64,000 nt of DNA from JAOPZW01 sp963806015 (GCA_963806015.1 CAWDWM010000010.1:372001-436000), one strand, 5' to 3'; counted from the first letter of the stretch, positions 49,936 to 58,859 are shown. Notes: a model not told the origin generated them from the letters alone. Numbers and translations: made by a program.

Positions 49936-51462
49936 TCAGCTCCCGTCGGCGAGGGTGATGGCGATCTTGCCCAGTGCCCCGCGCGCGAGCGCCGCGAAGG
50001 CATCGTCGATGCGCTCGAACGCGTGCACCTCGGCCACCGGGGCGTGCAGCTGCCCGGCCTGGGCCAGCTCGGCGATCCGCGCCAGCAGCGCGGTGTCCGG
50101 TGCCGAGAACACGTTGGTGAACGCGACGGCCCCGAGCAGGTCCGGGTCGCCGACCCCCAGCGTCGTGGCGGCCCGGCCGCCCGGCGCGAGTGTCGTCGTG
50201 GCCAGGGCGGCGAAGCCCTCGGGCGTGGCGGTGACCACGTCGATCACGCCGTGCACGCCGTCGGGATGCTCGGCGCGCACGCGCGCCGCGAGCGCTCCGT
50301 CGGACCAGTCGAGCGCCGCGTCGGCACCGAGCGCGCGCACATGGGCTTCTTCGGCACCGGGGCGCGCGCTGGCGATGACGCGCACGTCGAGAGCCTTGGC
50401 GATCTGGATCGCGTAGCTGCCCACGCCGCCGGTGGCGCCGTTGATCAGCAGCGCGTCCCCGGCCGCGACGCCCGTCGCGTCGACGCACATCATCGCGGTC
50501 ACCGCCGCCAGGCCGAGCGCCCCGGCCTGGGCGGCATCGAGCCCCGCGGGGCGCGCGACGATGAACTCGTCCTCGGGCACGGCGACGTACTCGGCGAAGG
50601 CGCCGTCGTGTGCGACGGGCTTGGCGATGTAGCCGAAGACGTCGTCGCCGACCGCGAAGCGGGTGACCGCCGCACCGACGCGCTCGACGGACCCGGCGAG
50701 GTCGCGTCCGAGCGTCACCGGGAACTCGTAGTCCATCCAGCTGCGCACCTCGCCGGCGATGATCGCGCGGTCGATCGGGTTGACCGAGGAGGCGTGAACC
50801 CGGACCAGGACCTCGTTCTCCGCGATCGCGGGCACGGGGACGTCGACGTGCGCGGGCGGGCGATCGAGGTCCTCGAGGACGTAGGCGCGCATCGAGCGCT
50901 CCTTCGCGGGTGGGACGGCGGCGTTCAGGCGGGCGAGGGCGACCGCGAGGCGCGGCGCCCCCAGCTCGGCGGCGCGGGGGACGCGGATGCGGTCCTGCAT
51001 GAGCCGCAGCTTCTCCTCGGCGCGCTCGCGCGTCAGGCGCCCGTCGCGGACCATGCGGATGAACAGGTCGGTCTGGGTCTCCAGGAACGACAGCGAGTCC
51101 GCGGCCTGCAGGAGGTCGGCCCGCGGCGATCCGCCGGACTCGTGCACCCGGATGAGCGCCCCGACGTCCGCGGTGAGCTCGGCAGGGGCGCCCTGCTCGT
51201 GCAGCCAGCGCTCGCCGATGTCCGCGGACCGCTGCTGGTGCCACTCCTCATAGCCGTCGGCGCCCGGCGGCGCTGTCGGGTCGAAGGGGTCGTCGTCGGC
51301 GGGGAACGCACGCTCGATGTCGTGGATCACCGCGGCGATCTCCAGCGCCTCGCCCGCCTGCGGATCGAGCACGAGCATCCACTCGTGCGTGCGCGCGAGA
51401 TGGGGCGCGTGCGGGTGGACCTCGGCGACCCACGCCAGCGCGCGCTCGACGAGGTCGCTCAT
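49936..51462 (-). CDS. HD-type phosphohydrolase-like domain fused to zinc-independent MDR/quinone oxidoreductase
   Basis: A single 508-residue frame with two parts. Residues 1-185 are a helical HD/DUF4202-like domain (RTHEWMLVLD, IAAVIHDIERAF, LLQAADSLSFLE). Residues 191-508 are a medium-chain reductase (PVTLGRDLAGSVERVGAAV, LLINGATGGVGSYAIQIAKAL). Met191 (codon at 50892) is preceded by AAGGAGCGCTCG, an excellent ribosome site, so the oxidoreductase could also be made alone. No stop separates the parts. It lies in the operon between the MetE-like and SDR genes. The fusion may be real or may result from the loss of a stop codon. Confidence 0.82.
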   Translation of the reverse strand: MSDLVERALAWVAEVHPHAPHLARTHEWMLVLDPQAGEALEIAAVIHDIERAFPADDDPFDPTAPPGADGYEEWHQQRSADIGERWLHEQGAPAELTADVGALIRVHESGGSPRADLLQAADSLSFLETQTDLFIRMVRDGRLTRERAEEKLRLMQDRIRVPRAAELGAPRLAVALARLNAAVPPAKERSMRAYVLEDLDRPPAHVDVPVPAIAENEVLVRVHASSVNPIDRAIIAGEVRSWMDYEFPVTLGRDLAGSVERVGAAVTRFAVGDDVFGYIAKPVAHDGAFAEYVAVPEDEFIVARPAGLDAAQAGALGLAAVTAMMCVDATGVAAGDALLINGATGGVGSYAIQIAKALDVRVIASARPGAEEAHVRALGADAALDWSDGALAARVRAEHPDGVHGVIDVVTATPEGFAALATTTLAPGGRAATTLGVGDPDLLGAVAFTNVFSAPDTALLARIAELAQAGQLHAPVAEVHAFERIDDAFAALARGALGKIAITLADGS

Positions 51463-51469
51463 CCGCGGC

Positions 51470-52630
51470 TCACCAGAGCTGCTCCGTGGCGAGCCGGGCG
51501 CCTTCGGCCAGCGCCTCGAGCTTGGCCCAGACGACGGTCGGGTGGACCTCGGGCGTGTAGATCGCGCGCGACGAGAAGCCGCAGTCGGCGCTCGCGATGA
51601 CGTTCTCGCGCCCGACCAGTCCGGCGTAGGTCACGATGCCGTCCGCGATCAGCCGCGGGTGCTCGACGAAGTTGTGCGCGTGGCAGACGAACCCGGGCAT
51701 GAGGACCTTGCCGTCGGGCAGGCTCGTGGTCTCCCAGATGCGCCACTCGTGCTGGTGGCGCGGGTTGCCGACCTCGAAGGAGTAGGCGCCCGCGTTGATC
51801 TCGAGCATGAAGCCGACCACGTCGGAGAAGGCCACGTCGTGGAGCCGGGGGCCGTGGTTGAGCCCGTAGCACGTATGCAGGCGCACCCGCTCGGGCGGGA
51901 TCCCGCGCAGCGCATGGTTGATGAGCTCCACGTGCGCGGCGGCCGCGGCGCGGCGCTCCGCCGGGGGCACCGACGGATCCTCCATGAGCAGCTCGATCAG
52001 CCATGGGTCGTCGACCTGGAGGATCAGCCCGGCGTCGACGATGGCCAGGTACTCCTCGCGCAGCGCCTCGGCCACCGCCGCCATGTACTCGTCCTCGGTG
52101 GCGTAGTACTCGTTGAGCCCGAAGCCCATCGGGCACGCGGCGGGAAGGAAGACCTCGGCGACCTCGTGCTCGGCGACGGCCGCCTTGAGGCGGGCGATGT
52201 CGCGCTGGACCGCCTCCTGCCCGCGGTAGCTCACCGGTCCCGTGCACACCATGAGGTTGGACGCGGTCGGCCCCGAGCCCGCGCCGTACTTCTGCATGTA
52301 CTGCGCGTAGTACTCCGGGAACATGTCGATCTCGAGCTTCCACGAGGGAGGGATCGGGAGCCGGCCCTCGCGCGTCTCGAACCCGTCGAGGCGCTCGGAG
52401 AGGTACTGCAGGAAGCCCAGCTTGCCCTGCTCTCCGTCGGTCACGACGTCGATGCCGCACGCGACCTGGCGCCCGACGACGTCCGAGACCGCGGCGGCCA
52501 CGAGGGCCTGGAAGGCCGCGTCGTCGACATGGCCGTTCTGGTCGCGGGCGCGCATGGCGTCGAGCAGCTCGTGCGAGCGCGCGAGGCTGCCGACATGCGT
52601 GGTGAGGATGCGGTCGTCGCTGCGCTTCAT
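51470..52630 (-). CDS. MetE-type cobalamin-independent methyltransferase domain protein
   Basis: A 386-residue protein equivalent to the catalytic half of MetE. It has TTHVGSLARSHEL near the start, VTDGEQGK, a zinc site LHTCYG (H-x-C) and ASADCGF with the second Cys. Proteins of this size and shape include methyltransferases and epoxyalkane:coenzyme M transferases that use a thiol acceptor. It may remove a methyl or other alkyl group from the imported substrate. It overlaps the upstream dikinase gene by ATGA, so the two are translationally coupled. AAGGAG lies before the ATG. Confidence 0.87.
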   Translation of the reverse strand: MKRSDDRILTTHVGSLARSHELLDAMRARDQNGHVDDAAFQALVAAAVSDVVGRQVACGIDVVTDGEQGKLGFLQYLSERLDGFETREGRLPIPPSWKLEIDMFPEYYAQYMQKYGAGSGPTASNLMVCTGPVSYRGQEAVQRDIARLKAAVAEHEVAEVFLPAACPMGFGLNEYYATEDEYMAAVAEALREEYLAIVDAGLILQVDDPWLIELLMEDPSVPPAERRAAAAAHVELINHALRGIPPERVRLHTCYGLNHGPRLHDVAFSDVVGFMLEINAGAYSFEVGNPRHQHEWRIWETTSLPDGKVLMPGFVCHAHNFVEHPRLIADGIVTYAGLVGRENVIASADCGFSSRAIYTPEVHPTVVWAKLEALAEGARLATEQLW

Positions 52631-53682
52631 GGCTGGCTCCTTGGGTCCCGTGTTCCGAGCATCGCCGAGACGATGCGATCCATCGCGCCACGCGGCGCGT
52701 CCTCGTCGGGCCCCGGAGTGCGCTTCGCCCGCACCGTCACCGGCCGCGCCTGCAGGAGGTGGACCTGCCGCGGACCCGCGGGGCCGGGACCGACGGCCCA
52801 CTCGATGTCGACGGCGTAGCCGAAGGCCCGCTCGATGCTCTTGCCCAGCCTCGCGAGCTCGATGACCTCGTCGTCGCTCAGGCAGGCAGCGGACCCGGCC
52901 GCAGCGTCGAGGGCGACGCGCTCGATGCGGCCGGTGACCGGGTCGAAGCGGTCGGCGAAGGGCTTGCTCGCGATCGTCCGCTCGCGGACCTCGAAGGTGA
53001 CCTTGTCGACGCCGTAGCGATCGGGGGTGACCTCGCCGCCGACGATCGGCAGGCCGAGCCCGAAGGTGGCCTCGATCGTGATCTGCGAGGGGTCACCGGT
53101 GAGCGGGTCGATCGTGAACAGCACGCCGGCGGCCTCGGCCGCGACCAGGCGCTGGACGACGACCGCCATCGCCACGTCGTCGGCTGCGATCGCCAGCCGG
53201 CGGCGGTACTCGATCGCCTGCGGCGAGTACAGGCTGGCCCAGCAGCGCACGACGTGGCGGCGCACGGCGTCGGGACCGACGATCGAGAGGTAGCTCTCCT
53301 GCTGGCCGGCGAACGATGCGTCGCTCAGATCCTCGGCGGTCGCGCTGGAGCGGACGGCCACCGCCACGTCGCCGCCATCGCCGACGACGCGGTAGGCGCG
53401 GTCGATCGCCTCATCCTCCAGGACGGTGCCGGCGAAGAGCGCGTCGATCGCCTCGGAGGCGGCGAGCCGCGCGCCGTACGCGCCGTCGGCCTCGGCCAGG
53501 CGGGCCACCTGCGCCTCGACGCCCTGCGCCCGCATCCAGTCGCGGTGCGCATCGGTGGTGACCACGAAGCCCGCCGGCACGGCGTGGCCCAGAGCGACGA
53601 GCCGCGCCAGGCCGGCGGCCTTGCCGCCGACGCGGTCCACCGGCTCGGACGCCGCGTCCGCCAGGTGCAGGACGTGACCCAT
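52627..53682 (-). CDS. PEP-synthase/PPDK-type ATP-binding subunit (PpsB-like)
   Basis: A 351-residue protein equal to the N-terminal ATP-grasp part of PEP synthase: VGGKAAGLARLVALG near the start, AVRSSATAEDLSDASFAGQQESYL (about 108-131), VVVQRLVAAEAAGVLFTIDP, and IEWAVGPG with HLLQARPVT at the end. It lacks the phospho-His domain, which is on the separate upstream protein. In Thauera phenylphosphate synthase PpsA (about 70 kDa) and PpsB (about 40 kDa) are split in the same way. Function: ATP-dependent phosphoryl donation to the His-domain partner. Confidence 0.9.
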   Translation of the reverse strand: MGHVLHLADAASEPVDRVGGKAAGLARLVALGHAVPAGFVVTTDAHRDWMRAQGVEAQVARLAEADGAYGARLAASEAIDALFAGTVLEDEAIDRAYRVVGDGGDVAVAVRSSATAEDLSDASFAGQQESYLSIVGPDAVRRHVVRCWASLYSPQAIEYRRRLAIAADDVAMAVVVQRLVAAEAAGVLFTIDPLTGDPSQITIEATFGLGLPIVGGEVTPDRYGVDKVTFEVRERTIASKPFADRFDPVTGRIERVALDAAAGSAACLSDDEVIELARLGKSIERAFGYAVDIEWAVGPGPAGPRQVHLLQARPVTVRAKRTPGPDEDAPRGAMDRIVSAMLGTRDPRSQP

Positions 53683-53689
53683 GACCGGC

Positions 53690-55528
53690 TCAGGTCCTGG
53701 GCGCCCGCTCGAGAATGGTCACGGTCCCGGCGGCGCCGTCGACGCGCAGCAGGTCGCCGGTCGCGATCCGCCGCGTCGCGTGTCCCGTGCCCAGGACGGC
53801 GGGGAGGCCGTACTCGCGGCAGAGGATCGCGGCGTGCGACATCGTCCCGCCGACGTCGGAGACGACGGCGCCGACATGGGCGAACACCGGAGCCCAGGCC
53901 GGTGCGGTGGCCGGGCAGACGAGGATCTCGCCCGTCCTCACCTCGGGGATCTGGGCGGGGGAGAGGACGACGCGCGCGCGGCCCTCGACCGCCCCCGGGG
54001 ACGCGGGGACGCCGCGCAGCTCGTCCGCGGTGCCCTCGTCGTCGCCCAGCCAGCGCTCGACCGCCTCGGGGGTGATCCCGAACTGCGGCCCGACGAGGCC
54101 GCCGAGGTCGGCGGGCACGGGCCCGAGGGCGGGCTGGGGGATCCACGTCCGCAGCGCGGTCACGATCCCCTTGCGCCGCTCGATGGTCGCCTGCCAATGC
54201 GCGTGGCGCGTCGATCCCGACGAGGCCCATCCGTAGACGCCGTCGTAGAGCGCCTGCCCGACCTCCCAGCGGTTGAGGTAGAAGAGATCGTCGCGCTCGG
54301 CCAGCACCCCGGCCACGACCATCCGGTCGGCCAGCATCCGCATCTTGTTCCAGAACACCGAGTGGTGGCGGTGCTCGATGTAGAAGTTGTGATCCTGCAG
54401 GTGCGGGCCGACGAGGCGCGCGAGCGCGAGGCTGTCGTCGAAGGTGGCGCGGTAGGCGTCGGATGGGAGCAGCGCGCGGTACTCGGCGGTCATCCGGTCG
54501 CGGCGCTCGAGGAGCTCGCCGCGCGGGCGCGTGAGCGTCTCGCCGCGGTCGATGCGCGTCACGTAACCGGCCAGTGCCGTCCACGGGACCGAGAGGTCGT
54601 CGGACCACGCGCGCTCGTGGTGGAACAGGCCCGTTCCCATGGAGACGCTGAACCACGTGTCGCGTGCGGACTCGAACTCGGCGGCCCACTCGCGCCCGCC
54701 TTCGTCGCCGCCGCCCAGCTGCGCCAGCGTCGCCTCGGGGTCGTCGGAGGTGCGCACTTGGCGCCCGAGCCCGAGCTCGACGGCCCTGGTGGCCAGGCGC
54801 TGGAGCTCCTCGTCGGGGCGGAACTGCATGAGCTCGACGCCGGCCGTGAGGTCGGAGATCGCCTGCTCGGAGATGCCCGGGAAGGCCTGCAGGCAGAACT
54901 CGCGCAGGTTGATCTGGGCGAAGTACGCCAGCGGCAGCATCTCGAAGTGGTACTGGTAGACGAGGAAGAGGTTGTCGATCAGGCGCGAGTAGGCCGCCAG
55001 CAGCCGGTAGCCGCTGTTGACGCCGCGGCCCTCGACCACGACCGCCTCGTCCTCGAGCGCCGGCAGGTCGGGGATCTCGAGCGCCTCCAGCTCCGCCGTG
55101 ACCTCCTCGACCTTGCGCACCCAGTTGTCGCTGAGCTCGGTCCAGTGCTCGTAGTAGTGGCCTGCCCGGCGCGCGAACAGCGGCGCGCGGGCCGCCGCCT
55201 CGGCGTCGTCCTTGAAGGGCACGTCGGCCAGGTAGAGCCGCCCGTTGTGGATCCGGCTGACCGCGCCGCGGCCGGCGGGGCTCGGGAAGAGCTTGGACAG
55301 CGCCGCCGACACCGACATCATGTAGGCCTCGTGCATGATGGTGTCGAACGGGTACTCGACGTCCGGGCGATGCAGGCCGTCCCAGTACCAGAACAGGCCG
55401 TTCTCCCAGGCCGCGTTCTCCTCGGAGAAGAGCAGGTAGGGCGGATACAGCTCCTCCCACCCTTCCGCACCGGGCGGTGGCGGAACCGCGAGCGGAGAGG
55501 GGAAACGCCGTTCGACAGCCGTCCTCAT
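53690..55528 (-). CDS. PEP-utilising-type subunit with phospho-His domain (PpsA-like)
   Basis: A 612-residue protein (about 68 kDa). The last 110 residues form the PEP-utilising mobile domain with the phospho-acceptor His in GGTMSHAAILCREYG. The first 480 or so residues are helical and carry no recognised domain, as in the substrate-binding part of phenylphosphate synthase and rifampicin phosphotransferase. First gene of the leftward operon; it ends 7 bases before the ATP-binding subunit. ATG at 55528 has AGGAAAG upstream. The GntR-type palindrome lies 26-36 bases before the start. The acceptor substrate is unknown. Confidence 0.87.
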   Translation of the reverse strand: MRTAVERRFPSPLAVPPPPGAEGWEELYPPYLLFSEENAAWENGLFWYWDGLHRPDVEYPFDTIMHEAYMMSVSAALSKLFPSPAGRGAVSRIHNGRLYLADVPFKDDAEAAARAPLFARRAGHYYEHWTELSDNWVRKVEEVTAELEALEIPDLPALEDEAVVVEGRGVNSGYRLLAAYSRLIDNLFLVYQYHFEMLPLAYFAQINLREFCLQAFPGISEQAISDLTAGVELMQFRPDEELQRLATRAVELGLGRQVRTSDDPEATLAQLGGGDEGGREWAAEFESARDTWFSVSMGTGLFHHERAWSDDLSVPWTALAGYVTRIDRGETLTRPRGELLERRDRMTAEYRALLPSDAYRATFDDSLALARLVGPHLQDHNFYIEHRHHSVFWNKMRMLADRMVVAGVLAERDDLFYLNRWEVGQALYDGVYGWASSGSTRHAHWQATIERRKGIVTALRTWIPQPALGPVPADLGGLVGPQFGITPEAVERWLGDDEGTADELRGVPASPGAVEGRARVVLSPAQIPEVRTGEILVCPATAPAWAPVFAHVGAVVSDVGGTMSHAAILCREYGLPAVLGTGHATRRIATGDLLRVDGAAGTVTILERAPRT

Positions 55529-55553
55529 CGCTTTCCTGTCTCCAAGTTCTCGT

Positions 55554-55564
55554 TCGTCTGACGA
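55554..55564 (-). promoter_or_regulatory. GntR/FadR-type operator TCGTCTGACGA upstream of the dikinase operon
   Basis: A perfect palindrome with one central base, matching TNGTNNNACNA, 26 bases upstream of the PpsA-like start. Same core as at 42809 and 55772. Its position so close to the start codon suits repression by blocking the promoter or early transcription. Confidence 0.65.
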
Positions 55565-55768
55565 CAACCGTACCTCAGCGCGGGAGCCCACGGTAGACAA
55601 CGCCCGCGCGCATTACAAGCAGACAATCAGACGTAGTTCTCAAGATGGCTTGCCTGCGGAGCCGCCGGCTCGCGCGTACGAATTCGAACGAATTTGTGGC
55701 GGATTTACCGCTATAGCCACGAATATGGACCCAATCGACTGCTCCTGGGGGCGGCTCACGAGATCCGA
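55565..55768. promoter_or_regulatory. A+T-rich divergent control region with dyads
   Basis: The 400-bp gap between the dikinase operon and the ABC importer is richer in A+T than its surroundings. It holds the dyad AATTCG-AA-CGAATT (55681-55694), also readable as a direct repeat ACGAATT-N3-ACGAATT, and a hairpin GTGGC...GCCAC (55696-55720) with an inner GCGG/CCGC stem. I see no coding signal. A second regulator site is likely. Confidence 0.45.
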
Positions 55769-55817
55769 GGATCGTCAGACGATCCTACTTGACACGCTTG
55801 TTCCGTCAGGATACGTT
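55769..55817 (+). promoter_or_regulatory. ABC-importer promoter with GntR-type operator
   Basis: GGATCGTCAGACGATCC (55769-55785) is a perfect 17-bp palindrome with the TCGTCAGACGA core. It is followed at once by TTGACA (55789-55794), 17 bp, and TACGTT (55812-55817), a good sigma-70 promoter. The importer ATG is at 55929, giving a leader of about 105 bases. The operator abuts the -35 box, so binding could block polymerase. Confidence 0.72.
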
Positions 55818-55928
55818 CGCTCGTGCCGGCTGCGCTCCGCCGGGTCGGCCCAGCCCGCGAGCGATCGCGGGCACGGGCTCGTCTCGGTTGCGCAGTAATG
55901 GGTCACGAGGGAAAGAGGAGGAGCGGAG

Positions 55929-57200
55929 ATGCGTACCTGGAGCAGGTGCCTGCCCATTGGAGCTGCGGCCCTGTCGATGGTGGTGCTCGCCGCCTGCGGG
56001 AGCAGCGGGTCGGACAAGACCACCAGCGGGGGGTCCAGCACCGCGGCGGCGAAGAAGCCGGCTCTCACCACGAGCAAGGACGTGGCGTGCATCCCGCCGG
56101 CGCCGACCAACATGCCCAAGGATCCCGACGGCGTGGTGGCGGGGCTCACGGGCGCCGCGAAGGAAGGCATGGGCGGCTATCCGGGGACCGTGTACAAGAG
56201 CCCCTGGGTGACCTTCAAGTCGCCGCACGGGCCGCCCTGGAAGATCGGCATGTCCAACAACGAGGGCAACCTGAACGCCCAGGACGTCCTGCGCGGGCTC
56301 AAGGCAGGCGCCGCGGCCAACCCGGGCAAGGTCTCGAAGATCGTCTCGACGACGCCTTCGACGCCCAATGACGTCGCGACGCAGATCCAGCAGATGCGCT
56401 CGCTGCTGCAGCAGCACGTCGACATCCTCTTCTCCACGCTGGGCTCGCCGACGGCGCTCAACGGCGTCATCGACCAGGCCGCCAAGCAGGGCGTCCCGGT
56501 GATCAGCATCCTCGGGCAGTCGACCTCGAAGAACGCGGTCAACCTCCAGCCCAACCCGATCCAGCTCGGCTACTACGGAGCCAAGGGGATGGCCACGGGG
56601 ATGGGCGGCAAAGGCGACATCCTGAGCGTCGCCGGCATCCCGGGGCTGTCGATCAACACCGACATCCTCAAGGGCGGCGACATCGTCATCAAGGCGTGCG
56701 GGCTCAAGACGGTCGGCAACCTCGTCGGCAAGTTCGACCCGGCGCTGGCCAAGAGCGAGACGCTCAAGTTCTTCACCGGTCACCCCGGGAAGATCGACGG
56801 CGTGTTCCAGGTCGCGGGCATGGCGCCCGGGATCTTCAGCGCCTTCCAGCAGGTCGGCCGCCCGGTGCCGCCGGTCGCCGACATCGCGGGCAACGCCGCC
56901 TCGCTGGCCTTCTGGCGCGACAACATCTCGAAGGGCTACAAGGGCTCCGGCGCGGCGATCCCGCCGCAGAAGATCGGCCTCTACACGATGGAGCTCGGCC
57001 TCGGGATGCTCGAGGGCCGTGGGGTCAAGGTCACTGACGTGCCGTTCGCACCGCCGGCGATCAACGACGGCAACCTGCAGAACTGGGTCAAGCCCGAGTG
57101 GACGACCTCGACCAACGCGCTCGCCGACGGCCCGGATGACGCGGTGCCGATCCAGGAGCTGCTCGACACGTACCTCACCAAGCCCGCTCCCTCCTCCTAG
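55929..57200 (+). CDS. Ribose-type ABC transporter substrate-binding lipoprotein
   Basis: A 423-residue lipoprotein: signal peptide with lipobox LAAC (VVLAAC, lipidated Cys near residue 20), a Ser/Thr-rich linker, then a periplasmic-binding-protein type 1 fold (KIGMSNNEGNLNAQDVLRGL, QQHVDILFSTLGS, GVPVISILGQS). It captures a sugar-like or small polar ligand for the importer. It is first in the operon, separated from the ATPase gene by a hairpin, which fits its need for higher expression. Confidence 0.9.
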   Translation: MRTWSRCLPIGAAALSMVVLAACGSSGSDKTTSGGSSTAAAKKPALTTSKDVACIPPAPTNMPKDPDGVVAGLTGAAKEGMGGYPGTVYKSPWVTFKSPHGPPWKIGMSNNEGNLNAQDVLRGLKAGAAANPGKVSKIVSTTPSTPNDVATQIQQMRSLLQQHVDILFSTLGSPTALNGVIDQAAKQGVPVISILGQSTSKNAVNLQPNPIQLGYYGAKGMATGMGGKGDILSVAGIPGLSINTDILKGGDIVIKACGLKTVGNLVGKFDPALAKSETLKFFTGHPGKIDGVFQVAGMAPGIFSAFQQVGRPVPPVADIAGNAASLAFWRDNISKGYKGSGAAIPPQKIGLYTMELGLGMLEGRGVKVTDVPFAPPAINDGNLQNWVKPEWTTSTNALADGPDDAVPIQELLDTYLTKPAPSS

Positions 57201-57211
57201 GGCTGATCAGC

Positions 57212-57249
57212 GCGCCGGGAGTCGGACCGACTCCACCGGCTCCCGGCGC
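57212..57249 (+). terminator. Intra-operon hairpin between binding protein and ATPase genes
   Basis: GCGCCGGGAG (57212-57221) pairs with CTCCCGGCGC (57240-57249). The inner sequence GTCGGACCGAC (57221-57231) can form an alternative small stem. In the 87-base gap this strong stem probably lowers transcription into the transporter genes or protects the 3' end of the binding-protein message. Confidence 0.6.
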
Positions 57250-57287
57250 ACGACCACGGCAGAAATGGACATGGCGGGCGACAGATA

Positions 57288-58859
57288 ATGCGAGACATGG
57301 CGAACGAGCCCGCGGCCACCGCGCCGCTGACCCACAGCCAGGTCTCGCCGCCCGTCGACATCGTCCTCGAGGTCGCGCGGCTGGCGAAGTCCTTCGGGGC
57401 GACCCAGGCGCTGAGCGACTGCTCGCTCGATCTCCGCCGCGGGGAGGTGCACGCGATCATGGGCGAGAACGGCTCGGGCAAGAGCACGCTCGTGAAGATC
57501 CTGTCCGGCGTGCACCGCCCCGACGCCGGGACGATCACCGTCGGCGGGGAGCAGGTCGCGTTTCTCTCCTCGCCGCGCGCGGCCGACACGGCGGGCATCG
57601 CGACGGTCTTCCAGGAGATCCTCGCCGCCGGCCAGCAGCCCGTCCTCGACAACATCTGGCTCGGCTCCGATGGGCTCCTGCGGCGGCGCGTCCCCAAGGA
57701 CGAGCGCCTGGCGCGCGCCCGCGAGACGCTGGGCGAGCTCGTCGACATCCCGCGGCTCGACGTCGCCGCGAACACCCTTCCGCTCAGCGATCGCCAGGCG
57801 ACGTGCATCGCGCGGGCGCTCGTGCGCAACCCCAAGGTGCTGATCCTCGACGAGGCCACGTCGGCGCTCGACGTCGCCACGCGCGAGCGTCTCTTCCGCG
57901 TGCTCGAGCGCCTGCGCGCCGATGGCGCGGGCATCCTCTTCATCTCGCACCGCATGGACGAGGTCGAGGAGATCGCCGACCGCGTCACCGTCCTGCGCTC
58001 GGGCCGCAGCGTCGCCACGCTGCGCCGCGGCGAGGCGACTCCGCGCGAGCTCGTCGCGCTGATGACCGGTGACGAGGACGCGCCCGCCGAGATGCGCAGC
58101 GCCGCCGCGAAGGCCTCGGCCGGCGCGCCCGTCGTCCGCGCCGCCGGCGTCCGCCTGCACCAGGAGGCCGCGCAGATCGACGTCGAGATCCGCGCGGGCG
58201 AGCTGGTCGGCGTGGCGGGCCTGGAAGGCCACGGCCAGGACCAGTTCCTGCGCGTGCTGGCCGGGACGCGGCCGTTCGAGGGCACCGTCGTGTGCACGGA
58301 CGGCGGCGAGGAGCGCGAGGTGCGCTCGCCGGGGGACGCGCTGGCGCGCGGCATCGCCTACGTCCCGCGCGATCGGCGGTCGGAGTCGATCTTCGAGTCG
58401 CGCTCGATCCTCGAGAACTTCCAGGTGGCGACCGTCAAGGACGATCGCCGCCGCGGGCTCGTGCGCCGTGCGCCGGCGGAGCGGCGCTTCGAGCGCTACG
58501 TCGAGACGCTGAAGATCGTCGCCGGCCACCGGACGAACCCGATCACCTCGCTCAGCGGCGGCAACCAGCAGAAGGTCGTCATCGCCCGATGGCTCGCGAT
58601 GGATCCGAGGATCCTGCTCCTCAACGATCCGACGCGCGGCGTCGACGCGGGCACCAAGCGCGACATCTACCGCGTGCTGACCGATGCCGCGGCGCAGGGC
58701 ACGGCGATCGTGATGCTCAGCACCGAGCTCATCGAGCTGATCGAGCTCATGGACCGCGTGCTCGTCTTCCGCGAGGGCCAGCTCTTCTGCGAGCTGCAGC
58801 GAGCCGAGCTGACCCGCACGCGGCTCGTCGAGAGCTACTTCGGCAGGAGCGCCGCGTGA
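57288..58859 (+). CDS. Sugar-type ABC transporter ATP-binding protein (RbsA-like, two domains)
   Basis: A 523-residue tandem ATPase. Domain 1 has Walker A GENGSGKST (about 60-68) and Walker B VLILDEATSALD. Domain 2 has a degenerate P-loop region (GLEGHGQDQFL), a good signature LSGGNQQKVVIARWL and LLLNDPTRGVD. This order is typical of the ribose/xylose/galactose class. In-frame ATG at 57297 is an alternative start. Coupled to the next gene by GTGA. It energises import by the two permeases. Confidence 0.93.
   Translation: MRDMANEPAATAPLTHSQVSPPVDIVLEVARLAKSFGATQALSDCSLDLRRGEVHAIMGENGSGKSTLVKILSGVHRPDAGTITVGGEQVAFLSSPRAADTAGIATVFQEILAAGQQPVLDNIWLGSDGLLRRRVPKDERLARARETLGELVDIPRLDVAANTLPLSDRQATCIARALVRNPKVLILDEATSALDVATRERLFRVLERLRADGAGILFISHRMDEVEEIADRVTVLRSGRSVATLRRGEATPRELVALMTGDEDAPAEMRSAAAKASAGAPVVRAAGVRLHQEAAQIDVEIRAGELVGVAGLEGHGQDQFLRVLAGTRPFEGTVVCTDGGEEREVRSPGDALARGIAYVPRDRRSESIFESRSILENFQVATVKDDRRRGLVRRAPAERRFERYVETLKIVAGHRTNPITSLSGGNQQKVVIARWLAMDPRILLLNDPTRGVDAGTKRDIYRVLTDAAAQGTAIVMLSTELIELIELMDRVLVFREGQLFCELQRAELTRTRLVESYFGRSAA

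Noticed and set aside
57780..57870. Atypical first signature motif (LSDRQ) in the tandem ATPase as evidence of a dead domain
   Set aside because: Degenerate first-half signatures are normal in RbsA-type proteins.
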